Part shown: positions 12,901-25,055 of the stretch, piece by piece
Position numbering within the stretch: position 1 is the first letter of the stretch
How the letters are laid out: every line of letters starts with the position of its first letter
Assembly: GCA_951799425.1 (NCBI GenBank)
Contig: OX637399.1
Coordinates: 34,507,701-34,571,700 of the forward strand
Direction of reading: 5' to 3'
Source of the DNA: Ilex aquifolium
Lineage: Eukaryota; Streptophyta; Magnoliopsida; Aquifoliales; Aquifoliaceae
Length of the DNA stretch: 64,000 nucleotides
Program-made: the position numbers and the translations under genes
The notes under the pieces: generated by a model
What the model was told of the DNA's origin: nothing
Seen by the model: only the letters and a program-made list of their open reading frames with translations
The model's database searches: none

Positions 12901-14003
12901 TTCCATTCACATCATAATATGCATGTAAATGCAGCTTAAATAAGTTGTGTTTCTTTGAAACTAATACTAGTTACCTGTTACAATCCATATACTTACCTCA
13001 TCTGGATTTTGTTTTTTCCTTGGGGGTAAAACACAGTTAATAGGAACCTTATTGGTACTGGCTACATGTCAGCCGACCAAAAGAAGAAGCTGTTATGGGG
13101 GAGTAAAAAGAGCACCACCGCTGAAGAGGTATTTCTTGAAAGACGCTTTCTTTTCAACTTATGATTACCTTTTCTTTTCATGGTTTGATATCTTAATGCC
13201 CTAGTACTCTGTAACTCAACCCTTAGATGGACAATTATACGGAAATGAGATTCCATGTGTATTGGTTCCTAGTTGATATAACTCAATCCAACTTAACAAA
13301 GTCTCGTCCTAATATTTTTTGGGTGGTTCTTGATTAATAAACATATGAAAATTAACGATAGTTTAATATCGCGAATAAATCATTTGGATGATCAACTAGG
13401 ATCAATCTTACTGCTATTACATGTGTAATGCTGCTTAACAAAGACAAATGTTCCGTCCACCTAATCATGGGCACTTCTTTTGAATTGTACTGCAGTCTAT
13501 TAGTAGCTTTCTGTTATTTACCATCTTTTACTCTTATTTCTGTTGTTCAATGCCTCTTCAAACGTGATAGTCTGCTCATCACTGGGATACGACACTTTTT
13601 GGTGATCGCGAGCGACAAGAAAAATTCAACAAACTCATGGTAATTCACATTCCCTTTATTTATTCTACTTTAATATTCATTGGCAAAATTGAAATGTTGG
13701 AACTATTTTTTTTCCCCGTACATAATGTCGCAACCTTGTTGATTGTTTCTGATTGACTTGTTATCTCACTTGGAATTTCCTCCCACATACTAACACACTT
13801 TTAGAGTCTGAGGTTGCCTTGGTACCTATGGCCAATTGTAGGGTGTGAAGGGCGATATAAAAATGGAGCAGAAACCCGACAACCCAAATGGCAGTGGCCT
13901 CCTACAGGCCGAGAAGCAAAAGGAACTCCAACTGGATTTGGAAAAGCAATACACTGCTGGACTCCGTCGAAGAGATGGCCGCACTGTTGGACTAGGTCTT
14001 TGA
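6990..14003 (+). CDS. RSRC2: Arginine/serine-rich coiled-coil protein 2 homologue
   Basis: Six coding exons join in phase: 6990-7122, 7306-8205, 8302-8454, 13037-13128, 13571-13639 and 13842-14003 (502 residues, stop TGA). All introns are GT/AG. Residues about 30-340 are low-complexity and rich in Arg, Ser, Asp, Lys and His (for example SRSGRESRGG and HRSRDKDREISS), an RS-like region typical of nuclear pre-mRNA processing factors. The C-terminus carries the conserved domain shared with small acidic protein SMAP: NRNLIGTGYMSADQKKKLLW, then HHWDTTLFGDRERQEKFNKL, ending RRRDGRTVGLGL. This matches RSRC2-type proteins of plants and animals. A role in nuclear RNA metabolism is inferred from the family only. 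Reading through the donor at 8206 would give a shorter alternative product ending near 8525. The intron 8455-13036 is unusually large and transposon-bearing, yet the flanking exons look intact. Confidence 0.9.
9193..9907. mobile_element. Non-autonomous hAT element
   Basis: The body is 9201-9899 (699 bp). The left end CAGGGGCGGAGC and the complement of the right end CAGTGGCGGA are imperfect terminal inverted repeats of a common plant hAT type. Target-site duplications GCTCTGGC (9193-9200) and GCTCCGGC (9900-9907) are 8 bp with one difference. There is no transposase frame. The element lies in the long RSRC2-like intron. Confidence 0.8.
9573..9751. mobile_element. MITE nested in the hAT element
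   Basis: The left end AATAGTGCTATTGGGGTC and the complement of the right end AATAATACTTTTGGGTC are inverted repeats. The similarity continues inward (AAAAATCTA, GACCTAATRA), giving an element of about 179 bp. It resembles the MITE at 28284-28456 in the F-box intron, so both belong to one dispersed family. It must be younger than the hAT element that holds it. Confidence 0.65.
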
Positions 14004-14219
14004 GAACCTACTTGCAATATTTTTGTACTTGTATGACAGCATTTAGCAACATTTTGGTGAACTATGTGCGACAAGTACGTTTACGATCTTTTACATTGGC
14101 TGTGTTAAGGAAGAATATGATTTATTATTGAAATTTTGTTATAATGCTGAAAAACCGTGTTGGCGGAGGTGTGGTTTTTATTTAATATCTTGTTTTGGTC
14201 GTGTGCAAGGATCAAAATT
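14004..14219 (+). other. 3' UTR region of the RSRC2-like gene
   Basis: Sequence downstream of the TGA at 14001-14003. It is T-rich, as usual for plant 3' UTRs. No single poly(A) signal stands out, so the transcript end is not placed. Confidence 0.35.
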
Positions 14220-14400
14220 TGGTTTCATTACCACTTTTTTTTTGGTACAAAAAAAATTATCACTTTTGTGGGTGATTTACCACATTTGTAGATGTTTTTA
14301 TCACCGTTGTGGTAACTATTTTTATAATTTTTTGGATACCACAGTAATAATAAAAACACTCACAAATGTGATAAAAAACAACCACAAATGTAATAAATAG
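14220..14400. repeat. Short degenerate inverted repeat, possible MITE remnant
   Basis: Motifs related to ttaccacatttgtag and accacaaatgtaataaa occur in opposite orientations across about 180 bp, with repeated tttatcac/gtgataaa. The arrangement suggests an eroded hairpin element; its ends and target duplication are not clear. Confidence 0.3.
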
Positions 14401-14697
14401 AGGTATGGTATTAAATTTTTTTTTTCCGATACCTTATTCAAGTCTTAATCAAATATGTCTTTAGGTCAAGATGACATTAAATGGCCATCCAACCACCTCA
14501 TTTGCATCTCCTCCCAACCAAAACTGCCATAAACATAACCATATCACATAAAGCATTGAAAAAACATCAACTATCTAGGAGTACCATGGTTATATAGTCA
14601 TACTTAAAAGGTACGTTTTGATTAACGAAAAAAGAAAACAAAAGAAACTCACAATTTTTATATTATTTTAACTTAAAAAGATTTTGGACAATTAAGT

Positions 14698-14870
14698 AGT
14701 TCGAGTTAGTTCAGTGATCGAATAAGAGGCGAGACATAAACTTATATGTCCTGAGTTGGAGTCTCCGTCACCAAAATAATACTTTGATTTAACCGATCTT
14801 ATGGTTTGTGAGTGATTGCGTGTATTCAAAATTTACGTTACCGAAGAAACACATATATGATTCCATTTGT
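14698..14870 (+). mobile_element. Possible eroded tRNA-derived SINE
   Basis: A-box-like ttagttcagtgatc near 14705 and B-box-like gagttggagtctcc near 14752 are spaced as in tRNA-derived SINEs. Both boxes differ from consensus, no A tail or target duplication is clear, and the 3' end is approximate. Confidence 0.3.
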
Positions 14871-17856
14871 ATGGGTTTAAGTGGATTGATGCATGTTGTT
14901 GAAGCTTAAAATTACTACACAAGGTTTGTAGTGTCACCTCCATCAACTTTAGGTGACCTAAGTAAGTATAACTACTTTAGAACCACTTGCAGGTGTACTG
15001 GTTGGTTTGTTTGTTGCACAAACCCAACATACAAACATAACAAACAGTTTAGATTTATCATTTTACTCTTATTTGACTGAATTCAAATATATATATAAAG
15101 GACAAAAATGAAATTTTACTCTTAATGTGCATTGAAATTTTTTATTTTTTTCTATTTTGTCCATGTTTTACATTATTCATATAAGCATAACAATTTTTTT
15201 TTACTTCTTCTAGGTTTGAATACCTGTATTAATTTCAAAGCATCATTTACATCTAATTCAAGAAAATTCACAGGAACATTGGGGTTTTTTTATATCCAAA
15301 AATTACAATAATACAACAATTCATTGGTCCTCTCCTGGCAAACTTGGTAAATGGTAGCATTACAATAGATTTTGGTGGACATCAGGACATGTGAAGGTTA
15401 AACAAGAAGTGGTGATGAGTACTAATTTGTCTAAATGATACATAGTATATGAAATCAACCTCTAGAAAAATAGGAGGTAAATGCCTAACATTTACATCTC
15501 TCAGACTTTCTTATAAGCAGGAACCTATATAGTTATTTCTTTCTTGTACATTTTGATTGAAAATATTCCAGAATTTTACTTGACATGAAAGAAAAAGTCA
15601 CCAAAAATGGGCAAAGAAAAGGTCACAACTACTTGAAAATAAATGCATCCAAATTACAAGGTGCATTAGGGTTTGAATTGGTAGATTGGTCACTGCTCTA
15701 TGCACCACCAATATGTCAGACAAGGAACGAGACAAATACAGAGGTTAAACGCGCATTCCACACCCGAATCAATATCTAACTCTGGGTCTGTAAACTTTGG
15801 AACTTAAACTGTAATTCGTGTCTCTGTCTCGCCCGTGATTATGTCAATTATTTGTTGTGTGCGTCTTACTTATTCAAAATATACGAGGTAAGAGACGAGT
15901 ACGAACTTCAAAACTTCTAGACAAGGGGATTCATATAGGCCAATAAATGCTAACAGAAAGCCTTGGTTATTCTACAAGATAGTCTTCGGCTCTCTTTCAT
16001 AAGACTCGTTTAGTCTACCCTCAGAAGATCTCCACTTTTAGCAGGAAGTGACTTATTTGGAAGCAATGTCCGTTCGGACACCTCCTTCCTTATACAAATA
16101 TATATATATTTATCCTTTTTCATTTCTTTTTTTGGTCACATACTTATCTTTTTGTTCGATTTTGTTTCAAGTTCCATAGTTTTTTTTGTACAAATCATTG
16201 TCTTTTTATAACTTTATGCTGCTTTTACAATAGTTTATTACGCATTTCCCAATTTACCATAGTTTTCATAAAAATGTGGTTTAAACCCACTCGTTTCAAT
16301 ATAAAAACTTCTTTTTGAGCCACAAGTCCAATGTTTTCGAGTGAAATTGTGTTTTGTAAATATTCTTTTACATTAAGAACGGTGAGTTTAAACCAAACTC
16401 GTATGGGAAATAATGTAAATCAGAAAAATAAGTTAAAAACTAACATAAAAGGGAAATAAAGTTATAAAATTGCTTTAGGTTGGAAATTGATTCCAGAATT
16501 TCATAGCATAAAAAGTGGATCTATTTAGCATAGAGGTGGAGAACACAACATAGAACTTTTTGGGGTCACATTGGAAATATCTCATTGAACAAGGTAAGCT
16601 ACTTATCAAAAAAAAAAAACAAGGTAAGGTGGAGTCCTCATAGCCTCCTTTTGTTTTTGTCGCCCAATGGCATATACTAATTGAGTGAATAACACTTTGT
16701 AACTAAAAGATCTTTAAATTCTAAATTTATCCCAATCAGATACAAAGGTCGTAGTGTGATTCAAAATCAATATTTGTTACTTTATCCGACAAAATTTTTA
16801 TGTTGTATTTGTTATGTTTTTTTGTTATACACAATTAGTTGCATATTACACAATTTCAAGCACTTTTTGGAAAATTTGGTACTCGATTTTATTAAAATGG
16901 ACCACATTACTATTTTTTTTATTTGATTGATGAGAATTTTAATCTTTCATGATACAAATTAAAAATTCAAATAATCTTTTAAACTACAAAATATTGGTTG
17001 CCCTTACTTATTGACACAATCACTTGAAGAATTTAAGGAAAATCCGACGTTTAAGTTTGTTAAACGCAGGTAAATGGTGCAAAAATGCAGAAAATGTTCG
17101 TTTAAACCCATACCTTTAAATGAAGGTGTGCAAATGGCTCAAACTAAGGTTCTACTCGTAAGTGTAATTGTATAAACCTGCTTGATCATGTGATCAACAA
17201 ATTGAATAGAGATAAAATACATTTTATAAACACATTTTTACATTAAAGAGTATAGCTTGGACATAAATTTATATATAAAGACACTATGGGAAATAAGACA
17301 GAAATCATAATATTTGGAAAAAAAATTCCAAAATCATGGTAAGTTGTTAAAAATTCAACCAAAAAAGTGAAGTGTCTCTTTGAAATCCCTAAAGCTCTTC
17401 AATCCTAGGACATGATTACAGACGAAGTTTGGATGAGCTAGAGAAGACCCACTTTGACTTCATCCTCATAATTTTTTGTTGGTTCAACAATTAGGGGTGT
17501 ATTTGAGTCGGCTTACGTTCATTTCGACTAAACCCTTCCTCGGTCTGGTTAAAAATAAGTCATCCACGCCGGGGATAAGGTATTCATGAGACTAAATCAC
17601 ACATGACCTGACCTAAAAGAATTGTTAAAATTCGAACTCAAGACGTCTGTATTTATAATTTGTCCATGTTATCACTTGAACTATTTGGACTTCTTCCTCA
17701 TCTTCATCACAACATTCTTTTGTCGAATTTTATTTTTCTTGATTCCTTTTGTTCTTTTGTTGCTTTGGGTTCTCAGAAAAAAAGGTCATTTTCTTCTTTT
17801 CCATAAAGAGAGAGTTGTGATAGAGATCTGTTTTTTTTACTTTGATATCCCCAAAG
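14871..17856. other. Gene-poor intergenic stretch
   Basis: About 3 kb of AT-rich DNA. The frames present are short, AT-driven and match no family I recognise. I see no RNA gene or clear transposon ends. Confidence 0.5.
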
Positions 17857-17861
17857 TTATG

Positions 17862-18324
17862 TGTGGGGGTAAAAATCCGCACAATTACTGAACTGAGTTG
17901 AGATGCGCCCCTAGTCTTCGAATATCATCCAATCCATGAGCTGCAAGATAAGAAAAAGGTCAGAAGGACCCCCGGCGTTGAGCCAGGGGAGGCCCCTCCG
18001 ATGCCTAAGTCAGTATTGCGATCAATGCCTGAACAGGCGGGTGTAAAAAATAATATATGTGTGTGTGTGTAGTATGGAGCTGAAGTGCTCATACTTGAGG
18101 CCCCCTCTTTCTTGGGTCTTCACCCACATATATAGAGAAAATTAGAGAGACACTTACCATCATAGACTGGGCAGCCGTCAATGCAGAGAGAATAGGCATG
18201 GCTAGCCTACTAAAAACACTCATTACCTGCCTTTATTTATTGTAGCAGGTCCCACTTGTGATATATGTCAATTCCTTCGTTTGGAGTGAGGCTGGTGGAC
18301 CCACTTGACAGAAATGTCCCAACA
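17862..18324 (-). repeat. LTR (3' LTR in element sense)
   Basis: 463 bp, TG...CA ends in either direction (TGTGGGGG ... CCCAACA on plus). Same length and, by eye, same sequence as 24593-25055. Confidence 0.93.
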
Positions 18325-18345
18325 ACTGCCCCCCAGCTTTTATTT
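18325..18345 (-). other. Polypurine tract of the LARD-like element
   Basis: On the minus strand, AAAAGCTGGGGGGCAGT directly precedes the 3' LTR, as expected for the primer of plus-strand synthesis. Confidence 0.7.
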
Positions 18346-19310
18346 CCTTTGAATACCCAAAAGGAGATGAAAGCTATGTAGAATATTCATGTCTCAGGAG
18401 ATAATATCCGCTCTTTCTTGGCGGGGTGCAACTTGAGAGAGATATACCGAGATCCAATCTACTCGGTGCCATAGATGGCGTTTCCATGGTATAAATAGTT
18501 CGATACTCTCATAATAGAATCCCGAGAAGGATAGTATTAGCCTCCGAAGAGTAACCCAATAGGCCCGAGAAAGGACCGAAGAAACTTGGCCCATGAAGGA
18601 TCGAACACATAGATTTCTAGAAGATAGACCGAATATAGAGGTCTCAGATGAGTCAGATGCGTTCCTTGAGACCGAGCAATAATGGAGTGCCTTGTTGAGG
18701 GGTTGAGTAATGGAATACCAAATACAACCATAACAAGCCACTGGAGAGAGTCTAGTCTTGAATAGGACAATCATAACCAGAATCCAAATAAGATAATAAT
18801 ATCTGAATCCCGAGAAGGGTTACAGTAATCGGATGCGACGAACGTCAAGCATGAACGAGCCTAAAGAGGGCAATAATAGTCGGTCCTCTGAAGAGGGACC
18901 AAATAACCATGGTCCTTGAGAAAGATCAAAATAAGTCTGCCTCTGTAAAGAAATGCCGAATACACCAGGTCCTCTGTCGAGGGACCAAATAATCTTGGCT
19001 CCTTTAGAATGCCCATAAAAGAAGGTCCGAACATATCTGTTCCTTGCCTTAACAGTCTCAAGTTTGATGATCAACTAGGCGTTGAGTCATGCCCTTTCTT
19101 ATCATGTTCAATTATCATTTAATTGAAATAAATAAAAGCGTACCTTGTTGAATTGAGTCTTGAATATATTAAACCCGTAGTTAGACAATTCAAGGTTCAT
19201 TCAGTGAGATTCTTCTTGAGTGTCTTCATGCCCATCATGAAGTGTTGACGCTGGGTCTAGCTTTCCCGTGTAATTGTATTGCACTATGTCTAGGGTCTCA
19301 TCCAAAATCT

Positions 19311-19744
19311 CATGTCACCTCCCTAAGCAAGGAGTACACCCGAGTCCAAATCTTTGAACTTGTCCCCGAAAAGTTTCATGCCTACAATAGGACTTTTGGT
19401 GCTTTGGTCATGCAAAGGCTTACCCGTTTCTAGGGCCTGGAGCCCATCAAATGCCTAATCGCATAGGGCTTTGGGGTGCTTTGGCCACGCAAAGACTTAT
19501 TCGTGTTTGATGTCTGAGCCCGAGTCTCATGTCACCTCCTTACACAAGGAGTACTCCCAAGTTCAGGTTCTTGAACCCGTTCTCAAGAGGTTTTTGCCTA
19601 CGATAGGACTTTTGGTGCTTTGGCCGAGCAAAGGCTTACCCGTTTCTAGGGCCTGGAGCCCATCAAATGCCTAATCACATAGGGCTTTGGGGTGCTTTGG
19701 CCACACAAAGACTTATCCGTGTTCGAGGGTGTTACTCCATGGGT
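19311..19744. repeat. 217-bp tandem repeat, two copies, inside the LARD-like element
   Basis: The motif catgtcacct recurs at 19311 and 19528, and the sequence after each is closely similar (gacttttggtgctttgg, agggcctggagcccatc). The period is 217 bp. Confidence 0.8.
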
Positions 19745-19985
19745 GGAGCCTTATACCCCTCGGGGCCGTGCCCCTAACGACCGAGGTTAATGCTCGTGTT
19801 AAACTTTGAGGACGTTGCTCCAAAGATGGAGTCTTATACCCCTCGGGACCGTGCCCCTAACGACCGAGGCTAACGCTCGTGTTAAACTTTGAGGGCGTTG
19901 CTCCAAGGGTGGAGTCTTATACCCCTCGGGACCGTGCCCCCAACGACCGAGGCTAACGCTCGTGTTAAACTTTGAAGGCGTGGCT
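19727..19985. repeat. 83-bp tandem repeat, about three copies, inside the LARD-like element
   Basis: ttatacccctcgg recurs at 19751, 19834 and 19917, a period of exactly 83 bp. Each unit carries gccgtgcccc and aacgaccgagg. Confidence 0.9.
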
Positions 19986-21313
19986 CCCCAGTGGTCATAT
20001 TACCAATTTACCTGAAGACTGCCCATTTGGTAGCAGCACGTTCCTCATAGGTTCCTGTACCGTCGAAGGCATTACAACAGGGATCGAGCATTTCTTTGTC
20101 GACTATCATTGATGTCACTTGATCAAGAATTCCTATAGGCGTTGAGTTCGCACGGTTGTCATGAGATCTGAGAGGCCCTTGTTCCAAGAACATATGGCTT
20201 CGGGACATGCCCCCCATTGTGGGCAGGTTGTTTAAGGCTGCTGACTATATGTCCTTGTGTGTGAGAATGAGCTTTAGGTGAGTTGTCATCCTCTTTACTT
20301 GTGTTTGTCTGGGCCAAGCTTTTGGGGCGGAACCCATATGAAACTGGGCAATCACTCAAAATAAGTGAAAACCATGTTTGAACTCCGAAGAACGTCTCAT
20401 GCTGCTATTGCCACGTCAAAGGGAGCTGAGTGGGATCGGGAGATCATTCGGCTCTGTCCTTGTTCTGAGGATTTCGGCGTTGATTTTGACCCCGAGTTGG
20501 GTATCAAAAGACTTTAGTCATCGGCTGCCCATTAGTATTCATTATTCAAACTCTGGTGTGACCATGAAACCATAATGCTACTGTTGGGAGCCAAGATACA
20601 CTTGTTTTTTAGGAGTCGGAGTGAGGATTCCAGCCTTTAGCGAGCTCTAGGTGAACCATGCCGACCATCTGTAATTCTCCCAGTTTCAATGCCGACTTGC
20701 CATGAGAAGAGGCAACATTACCAAGTGGCAACCATAGTAAGTGCACTCTTGGTATTTGGTGGAATGCCCAAATAAGGCCGCCGATCATCTTTATGCAGTT
20801 GCCGATCACCTCTGTGATGTGGATGTGTCCTTTCAACACCCTATCATCTTTATGGGCTGAGAGCTTCCTTCTCTTCTTTGGTCAGTCATGCCGACCGACA
20901 ACTCCTTACGGATTGTGTATGATCATACTCAGAAGGCAGAAAATATAATAGAGAGCTTGAACATTTATTCCCGTTCAGCATCATTTAGCATCAATTCTCG
21001 TCCAGCATCAATATCATTTGACGGCACCGACCAATACTGCAACGATGCCGAGCATATCCGGAGTGGCGCCGAGCATCTTTGCTCATTTAGAGATGCCTAT
21101 TGGGTACTGCACTTCCAAAAGACTTCAAAGGAAAGTGAGCCCGAGATGGATATTTGATCACCTTTCGGCCTTTGAATTGGTTTATAGTAGTGTCCGAGAA
21201 GCGAGGCCGAGCCTCGACACCTGTGGGAGGCTCGAGCAAAGTGGAACGTCGAGCACCATGAATACCCCGATGGTAACGAGATGGGACAGTCGGGTTCAAC
21301 ACAGAAATCAGTT

Positions 21314-23970
21314 CTGCAATACTGAAAAAACTGATGCATGTTTCTTTGTTTCTTGTTAGTCGAAATTGATCATCTATACTTTTCTAGATTCATGAAGAAT
21401 TGCTTTTGTACTGGGCCCACCTACAAGTGTCGTGATTTTGGCCTTTTAAGTACTTGTGTCGGCATGCATAATTTTTTGGGTGCATAAGTGTGAACTTCGT
21501 CAAGTGACTATAAAAGACTGTCGATAAGTCGGCACTTGGAGTGAGACCGAGCTGCACACAACTCAAGTGGGTCCCTTTACTGGGTTTGAATTTCTCCTGT
21601 GCTATTAGTGGCGTAGCGAACTAACTTCTGTGGCCAACAACATGGATCAGATAATCTCAAAGATGAATTTGGACAGGTGGATCACAGGAGTCCAACTGGT
21701 GGGCAGCCATATTTATTATGCAAAGTTGAGTATCCATGAATTTTCCATGACATACAACAGTAGACAATATATGCATCACATGGTGGCTTATAAGTCATTA
21801 TTCGAAACTTAGTTGAGATGCGCGAGGAGAGATGTCACTTATCTTTGTGCTCGTCGAATTCTTTGTACGGAGATGTAAAATAGCAGGCATTCTGAAGTCC
21901 GTCGACATATAAAATAATGAAAATGGTGCGTCGAGCTCCGTGAGTCAAATAAATATAGAGGCTGAGCACCTCCTTGTAGATTCCTGCGACATTTTTGTAA
22001 TGACGATGACACCTGAATGCGCCCACTGCCGAGGCCTTGCCTGCCTTCATGGATAGAGATAACTTTGGTAGAAGAGCATTACTCATAAAAGTCCAAACAC
22101 TGGTCCGTGGTTTGAGGGCAGAATGCTTCTTTGGATCTCGAAGTTCTCGCTGTCCACATAGCAGAGAGACACTCCGAACTTCATGACTATTTTGCACTTT
22201 TAGCTCGAGCATAAAGGAACTTGTGGTAGGAGAAACAGAACTCTGAATGGCTTTCTCAGTGCATTCAAATATGATGAAAGCTCGAGCATAATCCCCAGAG
22301 GGACTCAGGGTGATACACCCGCTTGTGGCTAAGGAAAGTCGAAGAGATGGTACGCCATTTGTAAAGAACATTTAGGGAGACTGACCAAGGCCTCTCGGCG
22401 ATGCCGACCACCTGGGAGGCCCCTGGTTCCAAGAACTCATGGCTTCGGGACATGCCCCCTGCGGCGAGGAGTGCCCGACGTTATGCCAAAATAAGGCCGA
22501 GAAGTCTTGACGAGGCCGAGAAGTCAGATGCCACAAGCTGGGCTCTCGAACGGATTTAGACTTGGCTGTGTTGATTCCCAATTAGCTTCGGATGGATGAC
22601 GACCATTCACAAGGCAGTTGTGTTGTTGTTACGACGGCTCCGACCACAATCAAAGTGAAGCCGAACACTTTTGTTTCCTCGGGGATGTGGAGTAGATGCC
22701 ATATTTCAAAAGAATTCTAAGTAGAAGCCTGAGTGAAGATAGGCCGAATCAAAGAGATTGGCCTCGGTGTCCTTCTCGGCACCGATGTACTGATGCCGAT
22801 CAACATCTGAGTTGTGTCGAGATAGGCCTGTAACTTGGTGACTCAAAGTGGCAGTGCCGAGCTCCAGTGATCTATGGAGGGGTGCACCGACAGTCCACAA
22901 GGTTCGTATATATATACTTTTTTTGTGGCTGTGATGCCGATTAAAGTTCAACAGCTCCAACCACCATCTGAGTGATGCCGAGAATGCTTGTTTCCCTGGG
23001 GATGCCGAGCCGATGTCATATTATGGGAGACTTCTAATGTCAAAGAGCCCGAGTGAAGGTAGACCACCGACCATGTGATCGGCTCCGATTTATTTTTGTA
23101 CAAATACCGAAGAATGGGTCCTGATTCACGTCGACCACTTAACGCCACACGGTGCATCGAAGTTGCTGAATACCGACCATTCGAAGGATTTAGCTTGTTC
23201 TTTCTTAATGGCGCCGAGGTATCCTGAATTTCAGGTGATGGCAGGACCGAATGGCACTCCATGATCTGCTCATAGCTGCCGACCATCTTTAGGTCGCACC
23301 GACCATGGGGAGGCAGAAACCAATTGAGCTCAAAACTCTACACAGCAAGTTCTGCAATACTGAAAAAGAAACAATAGCTACATGCCTCTAATAGGATAGA
23401 TTTGTTTCTTGTTAGTCACAACATGTGATATTGATCACTTGTATTTTTCCATATTCATAAAGGATTGCTTTCCTATTAGGCCCACCTACAAGTGTCATGA
23501 CTTTAGCCATCTAAGTGCTTGTGTCTGCATGCATAAGTCTTGTGTACATGTGTGGCGGTTGTAGCAGGACGTGGCAGTCATACAAGTCCTTGCTTATATA
23601 CAACTCGTCTTGTCAATCTTAACATGTGGATTTCACAAATAGAAATGACTCAGGACTTGTTTTTTCCTTTGGGTTTGCACTTGACTCGTGCTGGCAGTGG
23701 AGGAAGAGAGGGAGAGAGAGACCACTCGGCTCATTTCAAAAGCCAACGGAAAAGATTAGAAGAAAGGCTGAGCAGATGGCCCACATGCTTTGTGATAGTG
23801 TTCAGGAGTTCATCTATAGGAAGCTATAACAATCACATGCATTACTTGAACTCAATCATGACTTGTATAGGCATGTCTTTATGAATAAGTAGTATGAGAG
23901 TATTTTTATGCATCATATGGTGACGGACAAAGTATTATTCGGTCTTGGTTGAAGTATGAGAGAAGGACAC
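21314..23970. repeat. Diverged internal duplication of about 2 kb in the LARD-like element
   Basis: Blocks at 21314-21500 and 23350-23545 share ordered matches (tgcaatactgaaaaa, tttgtttcttgttagtc, gcccacctacaagtgtc). Blocks near 21770-21850 and 23905-23970 also match (tatgcatcayatggtg, cacttatctttg). The pairs are about 2.1 kb apart, so one half of the interior appears duplicated and then diverged. Confidence 0.65.
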
Positions 23971-24570
23971 TTATCTTTGCATTTGCTAAATGCAGTGCAC
24001 AAGGACATAACATAGTGAGATTTCGAGCTCCATTAATATGCAAAATATCAACAGTGAATGCCGAGCATCAGTTTGGATGTTCTGTCGATTAAAGATCCGA
24101 GTAAACATTGAATCCATAGTAGTGGACAAATCAACGCCGAGCGTCAGCTTAGGCCGAAATGTCGTGGAGTGACCAAAGGCGAAGAGACCCAGTGAACAAT
24201 TAAGGAGCTTCCGTCTTGGTTTTTCCTTCACTGGTGTTGATGGGAATGGACCATTACAGTAGCAGAATGCCCCCATTGCACTAGTGGACAAGTCAAGACA
24301 ACTGACTGTAAAAGTCCATGTATGCCCATGTGAAAAGCTGCTACATACTCTTTATACCATTTCTTTGTGGTGGAGCTTTGCAAGGTTGGACTTATGTAAC
24401 TAAACCCATTTGTAACAAAGACCAAGTACCCATGAACGAAAGAAAATTTGAGTCCAAGCTTCATAAACTGAACAGATCCGAAGATGCAAGGGTGCATGAA
24501 TCATAACACGGTTTGGACAGCACTCACGGACTGGAGATGCGAAGATTTTGGAGCGTACATGTTTTCTTCG

Positions 24571-24590
24571 TTTCCCACAGACGGCGCCAA
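24571..24590 (-). other. Primer binding site of the LARD-like element
   Basis: On the minus strand, TGGCGCCGTCTGTGGGAA lies two to three bases inside the 5' LTR. The first nine bases complement the 3' end of plant tRNA-Asp. This fixes the element's orientation. Confidence 0.75.
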
Positions 24591-24592
24591 AT

Positions 24593-25055
24593 TGTGGGGG
24601 TAAAAATCCGCACAATTACTGAACTGAGTTGAGATGCGCCCCTAGTCTTCGAATATCATCCAATCCATGAGCTGCAAGATAAGAAAAAGGTCAGAAGGAC
24701 CCCCGGCGTTGAGCCAGGGGAGGCCCCTCCGATGCCTAAGTCAGTATTGCGATCAATGCCTGAACAGGCGGGTGTAAAAAATAATATATGTGTGTGTGTG
24801 TAGTATGGAGCTGAAGTGCTCATACTTGAGGCCCCCTCTTTCTTGGGTCTTCACCCACATATATAGAGAAAATTAGAGAGACACTTACCATCATAGACTG
24901 GGCAGCCGTCAATGCAGAGAGAATAGGCATGGCTAGCCTACTAAAAACACTCATTACCTGCCTTTATTTATTGTAGCAGGTCCCACTTGTGATATATGTC
25001 AATTCCTTCGTTTGGAGTGAGGCTGGTGGACCCACTTGACAGAAATGTCCCAACA
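24593..25055 (-). repeat. LTR (5' LTR in element sense)
   Basis: 463 bp, matching 17862-18324 throughout by eye. Followed by the target duplication TTATG at 25056-25060. Confidence 0.93.

Larger units (their letters stand above)
8455..13036 (+). other. Large 4.6-kb intron of the RSRC2-like gene
   Basis: The donor GTATGC at 8455 and the acceptor acacag at 13031-13036 join Leu/Val-Asn codons of the conserved AAELVNRNLIG segment, so no exon appears to be missing between them. The intron contains a hAT element with a nested MITE (9193-9907), a C tract at about 10884-10897 and GGG/TTTT-rich sequence at 8760-8960. The rest is AT-rich with only weak frames. Confidence 0.75.

Noticed and set aside
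13062-13256. Minus-strand frame across an RSRC2-like exon
   Set aside because: Shadow of the conserved plus-strand exon 13037-13128.
17510-17640. Possible SINE (gttaaaattcgaactcaaga resembles a B box in complement)
   Set aside because: No A box at the right distance, no tail and no duplication.
21835-22371. 178-codon minus-strand frame in the LARD-like element
   Set aside because: The longest in the interior and in element sense, but no gag or pol motif; overlapping frames of similar length occur throughout the less AT-rich interior.
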